Below the pieces are notes generated by a model, which did not search any database, was not told the DNA's origin, and saw nothing but the letters and a program-made list of their open reading frames with translations. A program made the position numbers and the translations under genes. Of a stretch of DNA of 64,000 bases, positions 53,446 to 61,940 are shown in pieces. The first letter of the stretch is position 1; the number at the start of each line of letters is the position of its first letter. This DNA comes from Pseudomonas fluorescens (GTDB taxonomy: Bacteria > Pseudomonadota > Gammaproteobacteria > Pseudomonadales > Pseudomonadaceae). Location of the stretch: the NCBI GenBank assembly GCA_902825215.1, contig LR782234.1, positions 5,473,001 to 5,537,000 of the forward strand, given 5' to 3'.

Positions 53446-53515
53446 AGTATTGATCATCGCTGCGACAGCCACAAATTCATTAACTTGCAGAAGTCGATAG
53501 ATAATTACTAATTAT
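53446..53515 (-). promoter_or_regulatory. Possible katA promoter with OxyR-like half site
   Basis: On the minus strand, a weak -35-like TTGTGG (53469-53474) and -10-like AATACT (53446-53451) have 17-base spacing. Upstream, ATAG-N7-CTAA (53497-53511) matches the ATAG-N7-CTAT unit of OxyR sites except for one base, and overlaps a perfect palindrome ATAATTA-c-TAATTAT (53501-53515). The predicted leader is about 45 bases. Confidence 0.4.
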
Positions 53516-53584
53516 GTTCCACCGCACATACTGGCATTACGACTGTGTCAGAAACTTGTACGAACCGCGCATTTCTAGCAGGCA

Positions 53585-53610
53585 CAAAAAACCGGGCACT
53601 AGGCCCGGTC
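53585..53610 (-). terminator. Terminator after rplQ (end of alpha operon)
   Basis: ACCGGGC / GCCCGGT around a short loop (53591-53609), preceded on the plus strand by AAAAAA so the minus RNA ends in U's. Confidence 0.93.
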
Positions 53611-53630
53611 CTTTGTTTCAGACTGACGTC

Positions 53631-54017
53631 TTACTCGGCAGATACAGCTTCGCCGGCAGTAGCACGATCAACCAACTCGACGTACGCCATAGGCGCGTTG
53701 TCGCCAGCGCGGAAACCGCACTTGAGGATGCGCAGGTAGCCACCCTCACGGGTAGCGTAACGCTTGCCCAGGTCGTTGAAGAGCTTACCAACGATAGCTT
53801 TCGAACGAGTACGGTCGAAAGCCAGACGGCGGTTAGCCAGGCTATCTGTCTTGGCCAGAGTGATCAGCGGCTCGGCAACGCGGCGCAGTTCTTTGGCTTT
53901 TGGCAGAGTAGTTTTGATCAGCTCGTGCTCGAACAGCGACACCGCCATGTTTTGGAACATGGCCTTGCGGTGCGAGCTGGTGCGGCTCAGGTGACGACCA
54001 CTTTTACGATGACGCAT
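53631..54017 (-). CDS. rplQ: 50S ribosomal protein L17
   Basis: A 128-residue protein with the family opening [20 protein letters not shown] and ending in [14 protein letters not shown]. It sits near the polypeptide exit of the large subunit. It is the last gene of the alpha operon, 42 bases after rpoA, followed by a terminator. Confidence 0.98.
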
Positions 54018-54059
54018 GGTTCATTCCTTACCAAACACTACGTTCGGTGATTACGACGA

Positions 54060-55061
54060 TCAGGCAGTCGCCTTGTCGTCCTTCTTAAGACTTGCAGGCG
54101 GCCAGTTGTCGAGGCGCATGCCGAGGGACAGACCGCGGGAGGCCAGAACGTCCTTGATTTCAGTCAAGGATTTCTTGCCCAGGTTCGGAGTCTTCAACAG
54201 CTCTACTTCGGTACGCTGAATCAGGTCGCCGATGTAGTAGATGTTTTCCGCCTTAAGGCAGTTAGCCGAACGTACAGTCAGTTCCAGATCGTCAACCGGG
54301 CGAAGCAGGATCGGATCGATCTCGTCTTCCTGCTCGACAACCACTGGCTCACTGTCACCCTTGAGGTCGACGAACGCAGCCAACTGCTGTTGCAGAATGG
54401 TTGCAGCGCGGCGGATAGCCTCTTCAGGATCCAGAGTACCGTTGGTTTCCAGATCAATAACCAGCTTGTCCAGGTTGGTACGCTGTTCGACACGGGCGTT
54501 TTCCACCACGTAGGCGATACGGCGAACCGGGCTGAACGAAGAGTCGAGCTGCAAGCGACCGATACTGCGGCTTTCGTCTTCATCGCTCTGACGCGAGTCG
54601 GCTGGTTCATAACCACGACCACGAGCTACGGTGAGCTTCATGTTCAGGGCGCCGTTAGACGCCAGGTTAGCGATTACGTGATCGGGATTAACGATCTCGA
54701 CATCATGATCCAGCTGAATATCGGCAGCGGTAACCACCCCCGAACCCTTCTTCGACAAGGTCAGCGTAACTTCGTCACGACCGTGCAGCTTGATGGCCAG
54801 ACCTTTAAGGTTCAACAGGATTTCAATTACGTCTTCCTGTACACCTTCGATGGCGCTGTACTCGTGGAGCACACCGTCAATCTCGGCCTCGACTACTGCG
54901 CAGCCGGGCATTGAGGACAACAGGATGCGGCGCAGCGCGTTGCCCAGGGTGTGGCCAAAACCACGCTCGAGAGGCTCGAGAGTGATCTTGGCGCGGGTTG
55001 GACTGACAACCTGCACATCAATGTGGCGGGGTGTCAGGAACTCATTTACCGAAATCTGCAT
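54060..55061 (-). CDS. rpoA: DNA-directed RNA polymerase alpha subunit
   Basis: A 333-residue subunit. The N-terminal dimerisation domain has LEPLERGFGHTLGNALRRIL; the C-terminal domain (from about residue 245) has the UP-element and activator-contact segments, including CLKAENIYYIGDLIQRTEVE and LKTPNLGKKSLTEIKDVLAS. Scaffold for RNA polymerase assembly. It lies between rpsD and rplQ, as in other gammaproteobacteria. Confidence 0.99.
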   Translation of the reverse strand: MQISVNEFLTPRHIDVQVVSPTRAKITLEPLERGFGHTLGNALRRILLSSMPGCAVVEAEIDGVLHEYSAIEGVQEDVIEILLNLKGLAIKLHGRDEVTLTLSKKGSGVVTAADIQLDHDVEIVNPDHVIANLASNGALNMKLTVARGRGYEPADSRQSDEDESRSIGRLQLDSSFSPVRRIAYVVENARVEQRTNLDKLVIDLETNGTLDPEEAIRRAATILQQQLAAFVDLKGDSEPVVVEQEDEIDPILLRPVDDLELTVRSANCLKAENIYYIGDLIQRTEVELLKTPNLGKKSLTEIKDVLASRGLSLGMRLDNWPPASLKKDDKATA

Positions 55062-55083
55062 GGATGCACCTATTTTCTAGCCC

Positions 55084-55704
55084 TTACTTGGAGTAGAGCT
55101 CGACAATCAGGCTTTCGTTGATGTCGGCGGACAGATCACTGCGAGCAGGAACGTTCTTGAAAACGCCCGACTTCTTCTCAGTGTCTACTTCTACCCATTC
55201 TACGCGGCCACGTTGGGCACACAGATCGAGAGCTTGGACAATGCGAAGCTGGTTTTTTGCTTTCTCGCGAACTGCAACCACGTCACCAGCACGAACCTGA
55301 TACGACGGAACGTTTACGGTCTGACCGTTAACGCTGATCGACTTGTGCGATACCAGCTGACGGGATTCGGCACGAGTCGAACCAAAGCCCATACGGTATA
55401 CAACGTTGTCCAGACGGCATTCGAGCAGTTGCAGCAGGTTTTCACCGGTTGCACCTTTCTTGCCAGCAGCTTCTTTGTAGTAGCCGCTGAACTGACGCTC
55501 GAGAACGCCGTAGATACGACGGACCTTCTGCTTTTCACGCAGTTGGGTGCCGTAATCGGACTGGCGACCGCGGCGCTGGCCGTGGATACCAGGTGCTGCT
55601 TCAATGTTGCACTTCGATTCGATCGCGCGCACGCCGCTCTTCAGGAAGAGATCGGTGCCTTCGCGACGAGCGAGTTTGCATTTTGGACCAATGTAACGAG
55701 CCAT
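55084..55704 (-). CDS. rpsD: 30S ribosomal protein S4
   Basis: A 206-residue primary 16S rRNA-binding protein (MARYIGPKCKLARREGTDLF at the start; S4 domain about residues 95-160, RLDNVVYRMGFGSTRAESRQ). In enterobacteria S4 represses translation of the alpha operon by binding the rpsM leader; the leader here could serve the same role. It keeps one Cys (Cys9) but no zinc set. Confidence 0.99.
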   Translation of the reverse strand: MARYIGPKCKLARREGTDLFLKSGVRAIESKCNIEAAPGIHGQRRGRQSDYGTQLREKQKVRRIYGVLERQFSGYYKEAAGKKGATGENLLQLLECRLDNVVYRMGFGSTRAESRQLVSHKSISVNGQTVNVPSYQVRAGDVVAVREKAKNQLRIVQALDLCAQRGRVEWVEVDTEKKSGVFKNVPARSDLSADINESLIVELYSK

Positions 55705-55722
55705 TCTTTACAATCTCCTGGA

Positions 55723-56112
55723 TTACACGCGGCGCTTCTTCGGCGGACGGCACCCGTTGTGCGGGATTGGCGTCACGTCGGTGATGCTGGCGATCTTGTA
55801 GCCACAGCCGTTCAAAGCGCGGACTGCGGATTCACGACCTGGACCTGGACCCTTGACGTTTACGTCGAGGTTTTTCAGGCCGTATTCCAGCGCAGCTTGA
55901 CCAGCACGCTCTGCAGCTACTTGAGCAGCGAACGGGGTGGACTTGCGGGAACCGCGGAAACCCGAACCACCGGAGGTAGCCCAGGAAAGAGCGTTACCTT
56001 GACGGTCGGTAATGGTCACGATGGTGTTGTTAAAAGATGCATGGATGTGGGCGATGCCATCAACCACTGTCTTTTTAACTTTTTTACGAGGACGAGCAGC
56101 AGGTTTTGCCAT
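55723..56112 (-). CDS. rpsK: 30S ribosomal protein S11
   Basis: A 129-residue platform protein. HIHASFNNTIVTITDRQGNA and the C-terminal ASITDVTPIPHNGCRPPKKR tail are diagnostic. It lies 30 bases after rpsM and 18 before rpsD in the alpha operon. Confidence 0.99.
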   Translation of the reverse strand: MAKPAARPRKKVKKTVVDGIAHIHASFNNTIVTITDRQGNALSWATSGGSGFRGSRKSTPFAAQVAAERAGQAALEYGLKNLDVNVKGPGPGRESAVRALNGCGYKIASITDVTPIPHNGCRPPKKRRV

Positions 56113-56142
56113 GATTAAATTCCTGTCGATTCGCTGGGGCGA

Positions 56143-56499
56143 TTACTTGCGGATCGGCTTACGCGGACCTTTACGGGTACGCGCGTTGGTCTTGGTACGC
56201 TGACCGCGTACTGGCAGACCACGACGATGACGCAGACCGCGATAGCAACCGAGGTCCATCAAGCGCTTGATTTTCATGTTGATTTCGCGACGCAGGTCAC
56301 CTTCAGTGGTGAACTTCGCCACTTCGCCACGCAGCTGTTCAATTTGCTCGTCGCTCAGATCTTTGATCTTTGCTGCTGGGTTTACCCCAGTCACTGCACA
56401 GATCTTCTGCGCAGTAGTGCGACCAACACCATAGATGTAGGTCAGCGAGATAACAGTATGCTTGTTATCTGGAATGTTAACGCCTGCAATACGGGCCAT
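56143..56499 (-). CDS. rpsM: 30S ribosomal protein S13
   Basis: A 118-residue head protein contacting the P-site tRNA and L5. MARIAGVNIPDNKHTVISLT opens the protein and the basic GQRTKTNARTRKGPRKPIRK tail ends it. It is the first gene of the alpha operon, with its own promoter about 60-88 bases upstream. Confidence 0.99.
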   Translation of the reverse strand: MARIAGVNIPDNKHTVISLTYIYGVGRTTAQKICAVTGVNPAAKIKDLSDEQIEQLRGEVAKFTTEGDLRREINMKIKRLMDLGCYRGLRHRRGLPVRGQRTKTNARTRKGPRKPIRK

Positions 56500-56558
56500 T
56501 CAGTGGGACTCCAATTGACAGCTACCTACGCCCCGGAAGCCAAGAAATAGGGCGCGAG

Positions 56559-56587
56559 ATAATATCGCTGTAATAACAAATAATCAA
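56559..56587 (-). promoter_or_regulatory. Predicted sigma-70 promoter of the alpha operon
   Basis: Minus strand: -35 TTGATT (56582-56587) and -10 TATTAT (56559-56564) with exactly 17 bases between. The start would be near 56552, giving a ~52-base leader before rpsM. The -35 touches the 3' edge of the hairpin at 56588-56611. Confidence 0.65.
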
Positions 56588-56611
56588 CCCGGTAGCGCAC
56601 TAGCTACCGGG
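56588..56611 (-). terminator. Hairpin at the end of the spc operon
   Basis: CCCGGTAGC / GCTACCGGG, perfect 9-bp arms around a 6-base loop, followed on the minus RNA by U-rich TTGATTATTTGTTATT. It probably reduces read-through from rpmJ into the alpha operon. Confidence 0.7.
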
Positions 56612-56629
56612 CTTGAAGCACAATCACAC

Positions 56630-56746
56630 TCAGCCTTGGCGCTGTTTGTGACGCGGTTCCGCGCTGCAAATTACTCGAACAACACCTTCGCGGCGAATAA
56701 TCTTGCAGTTACGGCACAGCTTTTTCACCGATGCACGAACTTTCAT
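56630..56746 (-). CDS. rpmJ: 50S ribosomal protein L36 (zinc-binding form)
   Basis: A 38-residue protein, [20 protein letters not shown] at the start and RHKQRQG at the end. Cys11, Cys14, Cys27 and His33 make the zinc ribbon, so it is the C+ form. It is the last gene of the spc operon, 27 bases after secY. GAGGAGTT precedes the start. Confidence 0.97.
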
Positions 56747-56773
56747 CACCAACTCCTCGAACCTTATGGGTAC

Positions 56774-58102
56774 TCAGCGCAACATGCCGCTGCCGTAACC
56801 CTTCAGGTTGGCTTTCTTCATCAGGGATTCGTACTGGTGCGAAACGAGGTGCGATTGTACTTGGGACATGAAGTCCATCACAACCACGACCACGATCAGC
56901 AACGAGGTCCCGCCAAGGTAGAACGGTACGTTTGCCGCAACCACCAGAAACTGGGGCAACAGACACACGGCCGTCATGTAAAGAGCACCGAACAGGGTCA
57001 AACGAGTCAGAACGCCATCAATGTAGCGCGCAGACTGCTCACCTGGACGAATGCCCGGAATAAAGGCACCGGACTTCTTCAGGTTTTCCGCTACGTCTTT
57101 CGGATTGAACATCAACGCCGTATAGAAGAAGCAGAAGAAAATAATCCCTGCACTAAACAGCAGAATATTCAACGGCTGACCAGGAGCGATCGACTGCGAG
57201 ATGTCCTGCAACCAGCCCATACCTTCAGACTGACCGAACCAGGCACCCAGCGAAGCCGGGAACAGCAAAATGCTGCTCGCGAAAATAGCCGGAATAACAC
57301 CGGCCATGTTCACCTTCAGCGGCAAGTGGCTGGTCTGCGCAGCAAAAACCTTGCGGCCCTGCTGACGCTTGGCGTAGTGAACAGCAATACGCCGCTGACC
57401 ACGCTCAATGAACACCACGAAACCGATAATCGCTACTGCCAGCAAACCGATGGCAACCAGGGCGAAGATGTTGATATCACCCTGACGCGCAGACTCGAAA
57501 GACTGCCCGATTGCTCTCGGAAGACCGGCGACGATACCCGAAAAAATCAACATCGAGATACCGTTGCCAACACCACGCTCAGTAATCTGCTCACCCAGCC
57601 ACATCATGAACATCGCACCAGCCACAAATGTGGTTACCGCGACGAAATGGAAGCCCAAGTCACCAGTGAACGCCACGCCCTGCCCCGCCAGACCAATGGA
57701 CATGCCAATGGCCTGAACGAGAGCGAGAGCGACGGTGAGGTAGCGGGTGTACTGGCTGATCTTGCGACGGCCAGCTTCACCTTCCTTCTTCAACTGCTCC
57801 AGCTGTGGGCTGACGGCGGTCATCAACTGCATGATGATCGATGCCGAAATGTACGGCATGATCCCCAGTGCAAAGATACTCATCCGTTCCAGCGCACCGC
57901 CGGAGAACATGTTGAACAAGCTAAGAATGGTCCCCTCATTCTGTCGAAACAGGTCTGCGAGTCGGTCCGGGTTGATACCTGGAACCGGGATGTGTGCGCC
58001 TATTCGGTAGACGATAATCGCCAGGAACAGAAAACGCAGACGAGCCCAGAGTTCAGACATACCGCCTTTGCCGAGCGCAGAGAGAGCACCTTGCTTAGCC
58101 AT
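56774..58102 (-). CDS. secY: Protein translocase subunit SecY
   Basis: A 442-residue inner-membrane channel of the Sec translocase with ten transmembrane helices. RLRFLFLAIIVYRIGAHIPV is helix 1, GALERMSIFALGIMPYISAS is helix 2 with the plug region nearby, and the cytosolic loops carry conserved basic residues for SecA/ribosome binding. The start codon is directly after the rplO stop (no gap), implying coupled translation. Confidence 0.98.
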   Translation of the reverse strand: MAKQGALSALGKGGMSELWARLRFLFLAIIVYRIGAHIPVPGINPDRLADLFRQNEGTILSLFNMFSGGALERMSIFALGIMPYISASIIMQLMTAVSPQLEQLKKEGEAGRRKISQYTRYLTVALALVQAIGMSIGLAGQGVAFTGDLGFHFVAVTTFVAGAMFMMWLGEQITERGVGNGISMLIFSGIVAGLPRAIGQSFESARQGDINIFALVAIGLLAVAIIGFVVFIERGQRRIAVHYAKRQQGRKVFAAQTSHLPLKVNMAGVIPAIFASSILLFPASLGAWFGQSEGMGWLQDISQSIAPGQPLNILLFSAGIIFFCFFYTALMFNPKDVAENLKKSGAFIPGIRPGEQSARYIDGVLTRLTLFGALYMTAVCLLPQFLVVAANVPFYLGGTSLLIVVVVVMDFMSQVQSHLVSHQYESLMKKANLKGYGSGMLR

Positions 58103-58540
58103 TTATTCCTCGAACTTGCCGCCAGCTGCTTCGATAGCCGCACGCGCACCTTTGGTGGCGCCGATTCCCTTGCCGATAGTGACAGCGCGAGTCACTTCAC
58201 CGGACAGCATGATTTTCACACGCTGTACGTTGACGTTGATCACGTTGGCATCTTTCAGGGACTGCACAGTAACGATGTCGCCTTCCACTTTGGCCAGCTC
58301 GGACAGACGCACTTCTGCGCGATCCATGGCTTTCAGGGAAACGAAACCGAACTTAGGCAGGCGACGATGCAGCGGCTGTTGACCGCCTTCAAAGCCTGGA
58401 GCGATGGTGCCACCGGAGCGGGAGGTTTGACCTTTGTGACCACGGCCACCAGTCTTGCCCAAACCACTACCGATACCACGGCCCGGACGATGCTTTTCGC
58501 GACGGGAACCCGGCGCTGGACTCAGATCATTGAGTTTCAT
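58103..58540 (-). CDS. rplO: 50S ribosomal protein L15
   Basis: A 145-residue protein. The N-terminal MKLNDLSPAPGSRREKHRPG and GSGLGKTGGRGHKGQTSRSG (Gly/Arg-rich rRNA-binding extension) are diagnostic. It is followed directly by secY. Confidence 0.98.
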   Translation of the reverse strand: MKLNDLSPAPGSRREKHRPGRGIGSGLGKTGGRGHKGQTSRSGGTIAPGFEGGQQPLHRRLPKFGFVSLKAMDRAEVRLSELAKVEGDIVTVQSLKDANVINVNVQRVKIMLSGEVTRAVTIGKGIGATKGARAAIEAAGGKFEE

Positions 58541-58543
58541 CGA

Positions 58544-58720
58544 TTAACCCTCGACACGCAGCATGTAGTAAGCCTTGTTGATCATCCCGCGATTCTCGGG
58601 AGTATCCTGGACTTCTACAGTGTGACCGATGCGACGCAGACCCAGACCCTTAACGCACAGTTTGTGGTTAGGGATGCGGCCGGTCATGCTTTTGATCAGC
58701 GTAACTTTAACGGTAGCCAT
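58544..58720 (-). CDS. rpmD: 50S ribosomal protein L30
   Basis: A 58-residue protein, [20 protein letters not shown] then [11 protein letters not shown]. It lies two bases after rpsE and three before rplO in the spc operon. Confidence 0.97.
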
Positions 58721-58722
58721 GA

Positions 58723-59223
58723 TTACTTGATCTCCTCAACACGCAGGCCACGCTTCGCAGCGATGGACTCAGGAGACTGCATAGCCTTCAGACCCTTGAA
58801 AGTGGCGTGAACCACGTTTACCGGGTTAGTCGAGCCGTAGCACTTGGCCAGAACGTTCTGAACGCCAGCAACTTCGAGGACAGCACGCATAGCGCCGCCA
58901 GCGATGATACCGGTACCTTCAGAAGCAGGCTGCATGTACACCTTCGAAGCGCCGTGAGCGGACTTCATTGCGTACTGCAGAGTGGTGCCGTTCAGGTCAA
59001 CTTGAATCATGTTGCGGCGAGCAGCTTCCATTGCCTTCTGGATCGCAGCAGGCACTTCACGCGACTTGCCACGGCCGAAGCCAACACGCCCTTTACCATC
59101 ACCAACCACGGTCAACGCGGTGAAAGTGAAGATACGGCCGCCTTTAACGGTTTTGGCTACGCGGTTAACTTGAACCAGCTTCTCGATGTAGCCTTCGTCG
59201 CGCTTTTGGTCGTTATTTGACAT
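58723..59223 (-). CDS. rpsE: 30S ribosomal protein S5
   Basis: A 166-residue fidelity protein. The double-stranded RNA-binding fold has [20 protein letters not shown] and [27 protein letters not shown]-type neighbours follow. Spectinomycin-contact loop (VKGGRI) is intact. Confidence 0.98.
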
Positions 59224-59226
59224 AAC

Positions 59227-59577
59227 TTAGAACTCCAGCCCAGCTTCACGAGCAGCATCAGCCAGCGCTTTAACGCGGCCGTGGTACTTGAAGCCAGAGC
59301 GGTCGAAAGCCACTTGCGATACGCCAGCGGCCTTAGCACGCGTAGCGACCAGCTGGCCAACCTTTGTGGCCGCGTCGATGTTGCCAGTGGCACCATCACG
59401 CAGTTCTTTATCCAAAGTCGAGGCACTTGCCAGGACTTTGTTGCCGTCGGCCGAGATGACCTGGGCGTAGATGTGCTGCGACGAGCGGAACACGCAGAGA
59501 CGCACGACTTCGAGTTCGTGCATTTTCAGGCGTGCTTTGCGAGCGCGACGCAGTCGAGTAACTTTTTTGTCGGTCAT
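59227..59577 (-). CDS. rplR: 50S ribosomal protein L18
   Basis: A 116-residue 5S rRNA-binding protein: KVTRLRRARKARLKMHELEV, VFRSSQHIYAQVIS and FDRSGFKYHGRVKALADAAR. Three bases before rpsE. Confidence 0.98.
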   Translation of the reverse strand: MTDKKVTRLRRARKARLKMHELEVVRLCVFRSSQHIYAQVISADGNKVLASASTLDKELRDGATGNIDAATKVGQLVATRAKAAGVSQVAFDRSGFKYHGRVKALADAAREAGLEF

Positions 59578-59587
59578 TTGCTATGCC

Positions 59588-60121
59588 CTACTTCTTCTTG
59601 GCTTCTTTACGACGGACGACTTCGTCCGCGTAGCGCACACCTTTGCCTTTGTACGGCTCTGGTGGACGGAAGTCGCGGATCTCAGCGGCCACTTGACCTA
59701 CCAGCTGCTTGTCGATGCCCTTGATCAGGATATCGGTCTGGCTAGGAGTCTCAGCGGTGATGCCTTGCGGCAGTTCGTAATCCACTGGGTGCGAGAAGCC
59801 AAGAGCCAGGTTCAGAACCTGACCTTTTGCTTGCGCCTTGTAACCAACACCGACCAGCTGGAGCTTGCGCTCGAAGCCTTGGCTTACGCCCTGGACCATG
59901 TTGTTTACCAACGCACGCGTGGTACCGGCCATTGCGCGAGTTTGTTGATCGCCATTGCGAGCAGCGAAACGCAGCTCACCAGCTTCTTCAACGATCTCAA
60001 CGGACGAATGGATGTTCAGTTCAAGAGTACCCTTGGCACCCTTCACCGAAAGCTGTTGGCCTGCGAATTTGACTTCGACACCGGCTGGCAGCTTAACGGG
60101 GTTCTTAGCGACGCGAGACAT
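59588..60121 (-). CDS. rplF: 50S ribosomal protein L6
   Basis: A 177-residue two-domain protein: MSRVAKNPVKLPAGVEVKFA opens domain one, and the C-terminal RPPEPYKGKGVRYADEVVRR is the conserved end. Ten bases separate it from rplR. Confidence 0.98.
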   Translation of the reverse strand: MSRVAKNPVKLPAGVEVKFAGQQLSVKGAKGTLELNIHSSVEIVEEAGELRFAARNGDQQTRAMAGTTRALVNNMVQGVSQGFERKLQLVGVGYKAQAKGQVLNLALGFSHPVDYELPQGITAETPSQTDILIKGIDKQLVGQVAAEIRDFRPPEPYKGKGVRYADEVVRRKEAKKK

Positions 60122-60133
60122 GCTTATCCCCCC

Positions 60134-60526
60134 TTAGAACACAGTGCAAAGAACTTCGCCGCCGACACCGGCAGCGCGCGCAGCACGATCCGTCATCACA
60201 CCTTTGTTGGTGGAGACGATAGACACGCCAAGACCGCCACGAACTTTCGGCAGATCTTCAACGGACTTGTACTGACGCAGGCCTGGACGACTAACGCGCT
60301 TCACTTCTTCGATAACCGGACGGCCTTCGAAGTACTTCAGCGAGATGGACAACGACGGCTTGGCGTCGGTGGTGATCTGAAAATCCGCGATGTAACCTTC
60401 GTCCTTCAGGACTTTTGCTACAGCAGCCTTCAACGTGGAAGACGGCATGCTTACGACAGACTTTTCAGCCATCTGGGCATTACGGATTCGAGTTAGCATG
60501 TCCGCTAACGGGTCCTGCATACTCAT
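60134..60526 (-). CDS. rpsH: 30S ribosomal protein S8
   Basis: A 130-residue 16S rRNA-binding protein: MSMQDPLADMLTRIRNAQMA, then SRPGLRQYKSVEDLPKVRGG and GVMTDRAARAAGVGGEVLC. In enterobacteria S8 represses the spc operon by binding its mRNA. Here a 209-base gap with its own promoter and hairpins precedes it. Confidence 0.98.
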   Translation of the reverse strand: MSMQDPLADMLTRIRNAQMAEKSVVSMPSSTLKAAVAKVLKDEGYIADFQITTDAKPSLSISLKYFEGRPVIEEVKRVSRPGLRQYKSVEDLPKVRGGLGVSIVSTNKGVMTDRAARAAGVGGEVLCTVF

Positions 60527-60607
60527 GGGCTAGACGCTCCTAATACAGAAAAATTAGCCTTGCGGCTACTACTTGTCGCCGAGAACTTCCGGGCATGAAA
60601 AAACACG

Positions 60608-60621
60608 GGCTCAGGCGAGCC
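60608..60621 (-). promoter_or_regulatory. Attenuator-like hairpin in the rpsH leader
   Basis: GGCTC-gcct-GAGCC on the minus strand followed closely by TTTTTT (60598-60603). It starts almost at the predicted transcription start. Confidence 0.4.
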
Positions 60622-60625
60622 GATC

Positions 60626-60654
60626 ATTCTAGACACACCCCAGAAATGAATCAA
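60626..60654 (-). promoter_or_regulatory. Predicted internal spc promoter before rpsH
   Basis: Minus strand: -35 TTGATT (60649-60654) and -10 TAGAAT (60626-60631), 17-base spacer. The -35 lies inside the 3' arm of the palindrome at 60648-60675. Confidence 0.55.
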
Positions 60655-60675
60655 GCCCCAAAAGGGGCTTGATTC
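60648..60675. repeat. Perfect 12-bp palindrome in the rpsN-rpsH gap
   Basis: GAATCAAGCCCC-aaaa-GGGGCTTGATTC. It has no U-tract on the minus strand, so it could be a processing site, an attenuator or an operator rather than a terminator. Confidence 0.7.
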
Positions 60676-60735
60676 AGATTCAAGGCACCGATGGTCAGAT
60701 TTTTGCAAACCGGACCATCGAAGCTTTGACGACTA

Positions 60736-61041
60736 TTACCAGCTGGCTTTAACCAGACCTGGAACGTCACCACGCATTGCAGCTTCACGCAGCTTGTTAC
60801 GGCCAAGGCCGAACTTGCGGTAAACGCCGTGCGGACGACCAGTCAGGCGGCAACGGTTACGCATGCGCGAAGCGCTTGCGTCACGTGGTTGCTTCTGCAG
60901 AGCTACGGTAGCTTCCCAACGCGCTTCTGGACTTGCGTTCAGATCGACGATGATAGCTTTCAGCGCTGCACGCTTGGTGGCGTACTTGGCAACGGTGAGC
61001 TGACGCTTCAGCTCACGGTTTTTCATGCTCTTCTTGGCCAT
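60736..61041 (-). CDS. rpsN: 30S ribosomal protein S14 (long, zinc-free form)
   Basis: A 101-residue protein starting [14 protein letters not shown] at ATG 61041. The C-terminal [20 protein letters not shown] is conserved. It lacks the CxxC..CxxC zinc ribbon of short S14 and so is the C- form. The next gene rpsH is 209 bases away. Confidence 0.98.
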
Positions 61042-61054
61042 TTTCCTACTCCAA

Positions 61055-61594
61055 TCAGTTGCGGAACGGGAATTTGAAAGCACGCAGCAGAGCGCGGCCT
61101 TCATCATCGTTCTTGGCAGTGGTGGTCAGGGTAATGTCCAGACCGCGGAGAGCATCGATCTTGTCGTAGTCGATTTCCGGGAAGATGATCTGCTCTTTCA
61201 CGCCCATGCTGTAGTTACCACGACCATCGAAGGACTTGGCATTCAGGCCGCGGAAGTCGCGAACCCGAGGCAGGGAGATCGACAGCAGACGATCCAGGAA
61301 CTCGTACATACGCTCACGGCGCAGGGTCACTTTGACGCCGATCGGCCATCCTTCGCGGACTTTGAAGCCAGCGATGGATTTACGAGCGTAGGTCACAACG
61401 ACTTTCTGGCCGGTGATCTTTTCCAGGTCAGCAACAGCGTGCTCGATGACTTTTTTGTCGCCGATCGCTTCGCCCAGACCCATGTTCAGGGTGATTTTGG
61501 TAACGCGCGGAACTTCCATCACGTTCGAAAGCTTAAGTTCTTCCTTAAGTTTCGGAGCGATTTCCTTCCGGTAAATCTCTTTTAGTCGTGCCAT
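61055..61594 (-). CDS. rplE: 50S ribosomal protein L5
   Basis: A 179-residue 5S rRNA-binding protein: [40 protein letters not shown] and [20 protein letters not shown]. Thirteen bases before rpsN. Confidence 0.98.
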
Positions 61595-61614
61595 GGTCTT
61601 CTACCTAGCAGTGT

Positions 61615-61929
61615 TCAAGCATCAACCGCTTTTTGGGTCGACTTGAAGACACGAATTTTCTTACCGTCTTCTACTTTGAAACCAACGCGGTCAGCCTTGT
61701 TGGTTTCGCCGTTGAAGATGGCGACGTTGGAAGCGTGCAGTGGCGCTTCTTTCTCGACGATACCGCCCTGTACGCCCGACATCGGGTTAGGCTTGGTATG
61801 ACGCTTGACCAGGTTCAGACCACCAACAACCAGACGGTTGTCAGCAAGAACCTTCAGCACCTTACCGCGCTTACCTTTGTCTTTGCCGGCGATCACGATG
61901 ATCTCGTCGTCACGACGAATCTTTTGCAT
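61615..61929 (-). CDS. rplX: 50S ribosomal protein L24
   Basis: A 104-residue assembly-initiator protein with a KOW motif: MQKIRRDDEIIVIAGKDKGK followed by GKVLKVLADNRLVVGGLNLV. Twenty bases before rplE. Confidence 0.98.
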   Translation of the reverse strand: MQKIRRDDEIIVIAGKDKGKRGKVLKVLADNRLVVGGLNLVKRHTKPNPMSGVQGGIVEKEAPLHASNVAIFNGETNKADRVGFKVEDGKKIRVFKSTQKAVDA

Positions 61930-61940
61930 GTCGGATCTCC

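Noticed and set aside
56636..58810. Open frame of 724 codons on the plus strand opposite secY-rplO
   Set aside because: It is fully antisense to secY, rplO and rpmD, which are certain; its composition (Gln/His/Thr-rich) is that of a shadow.
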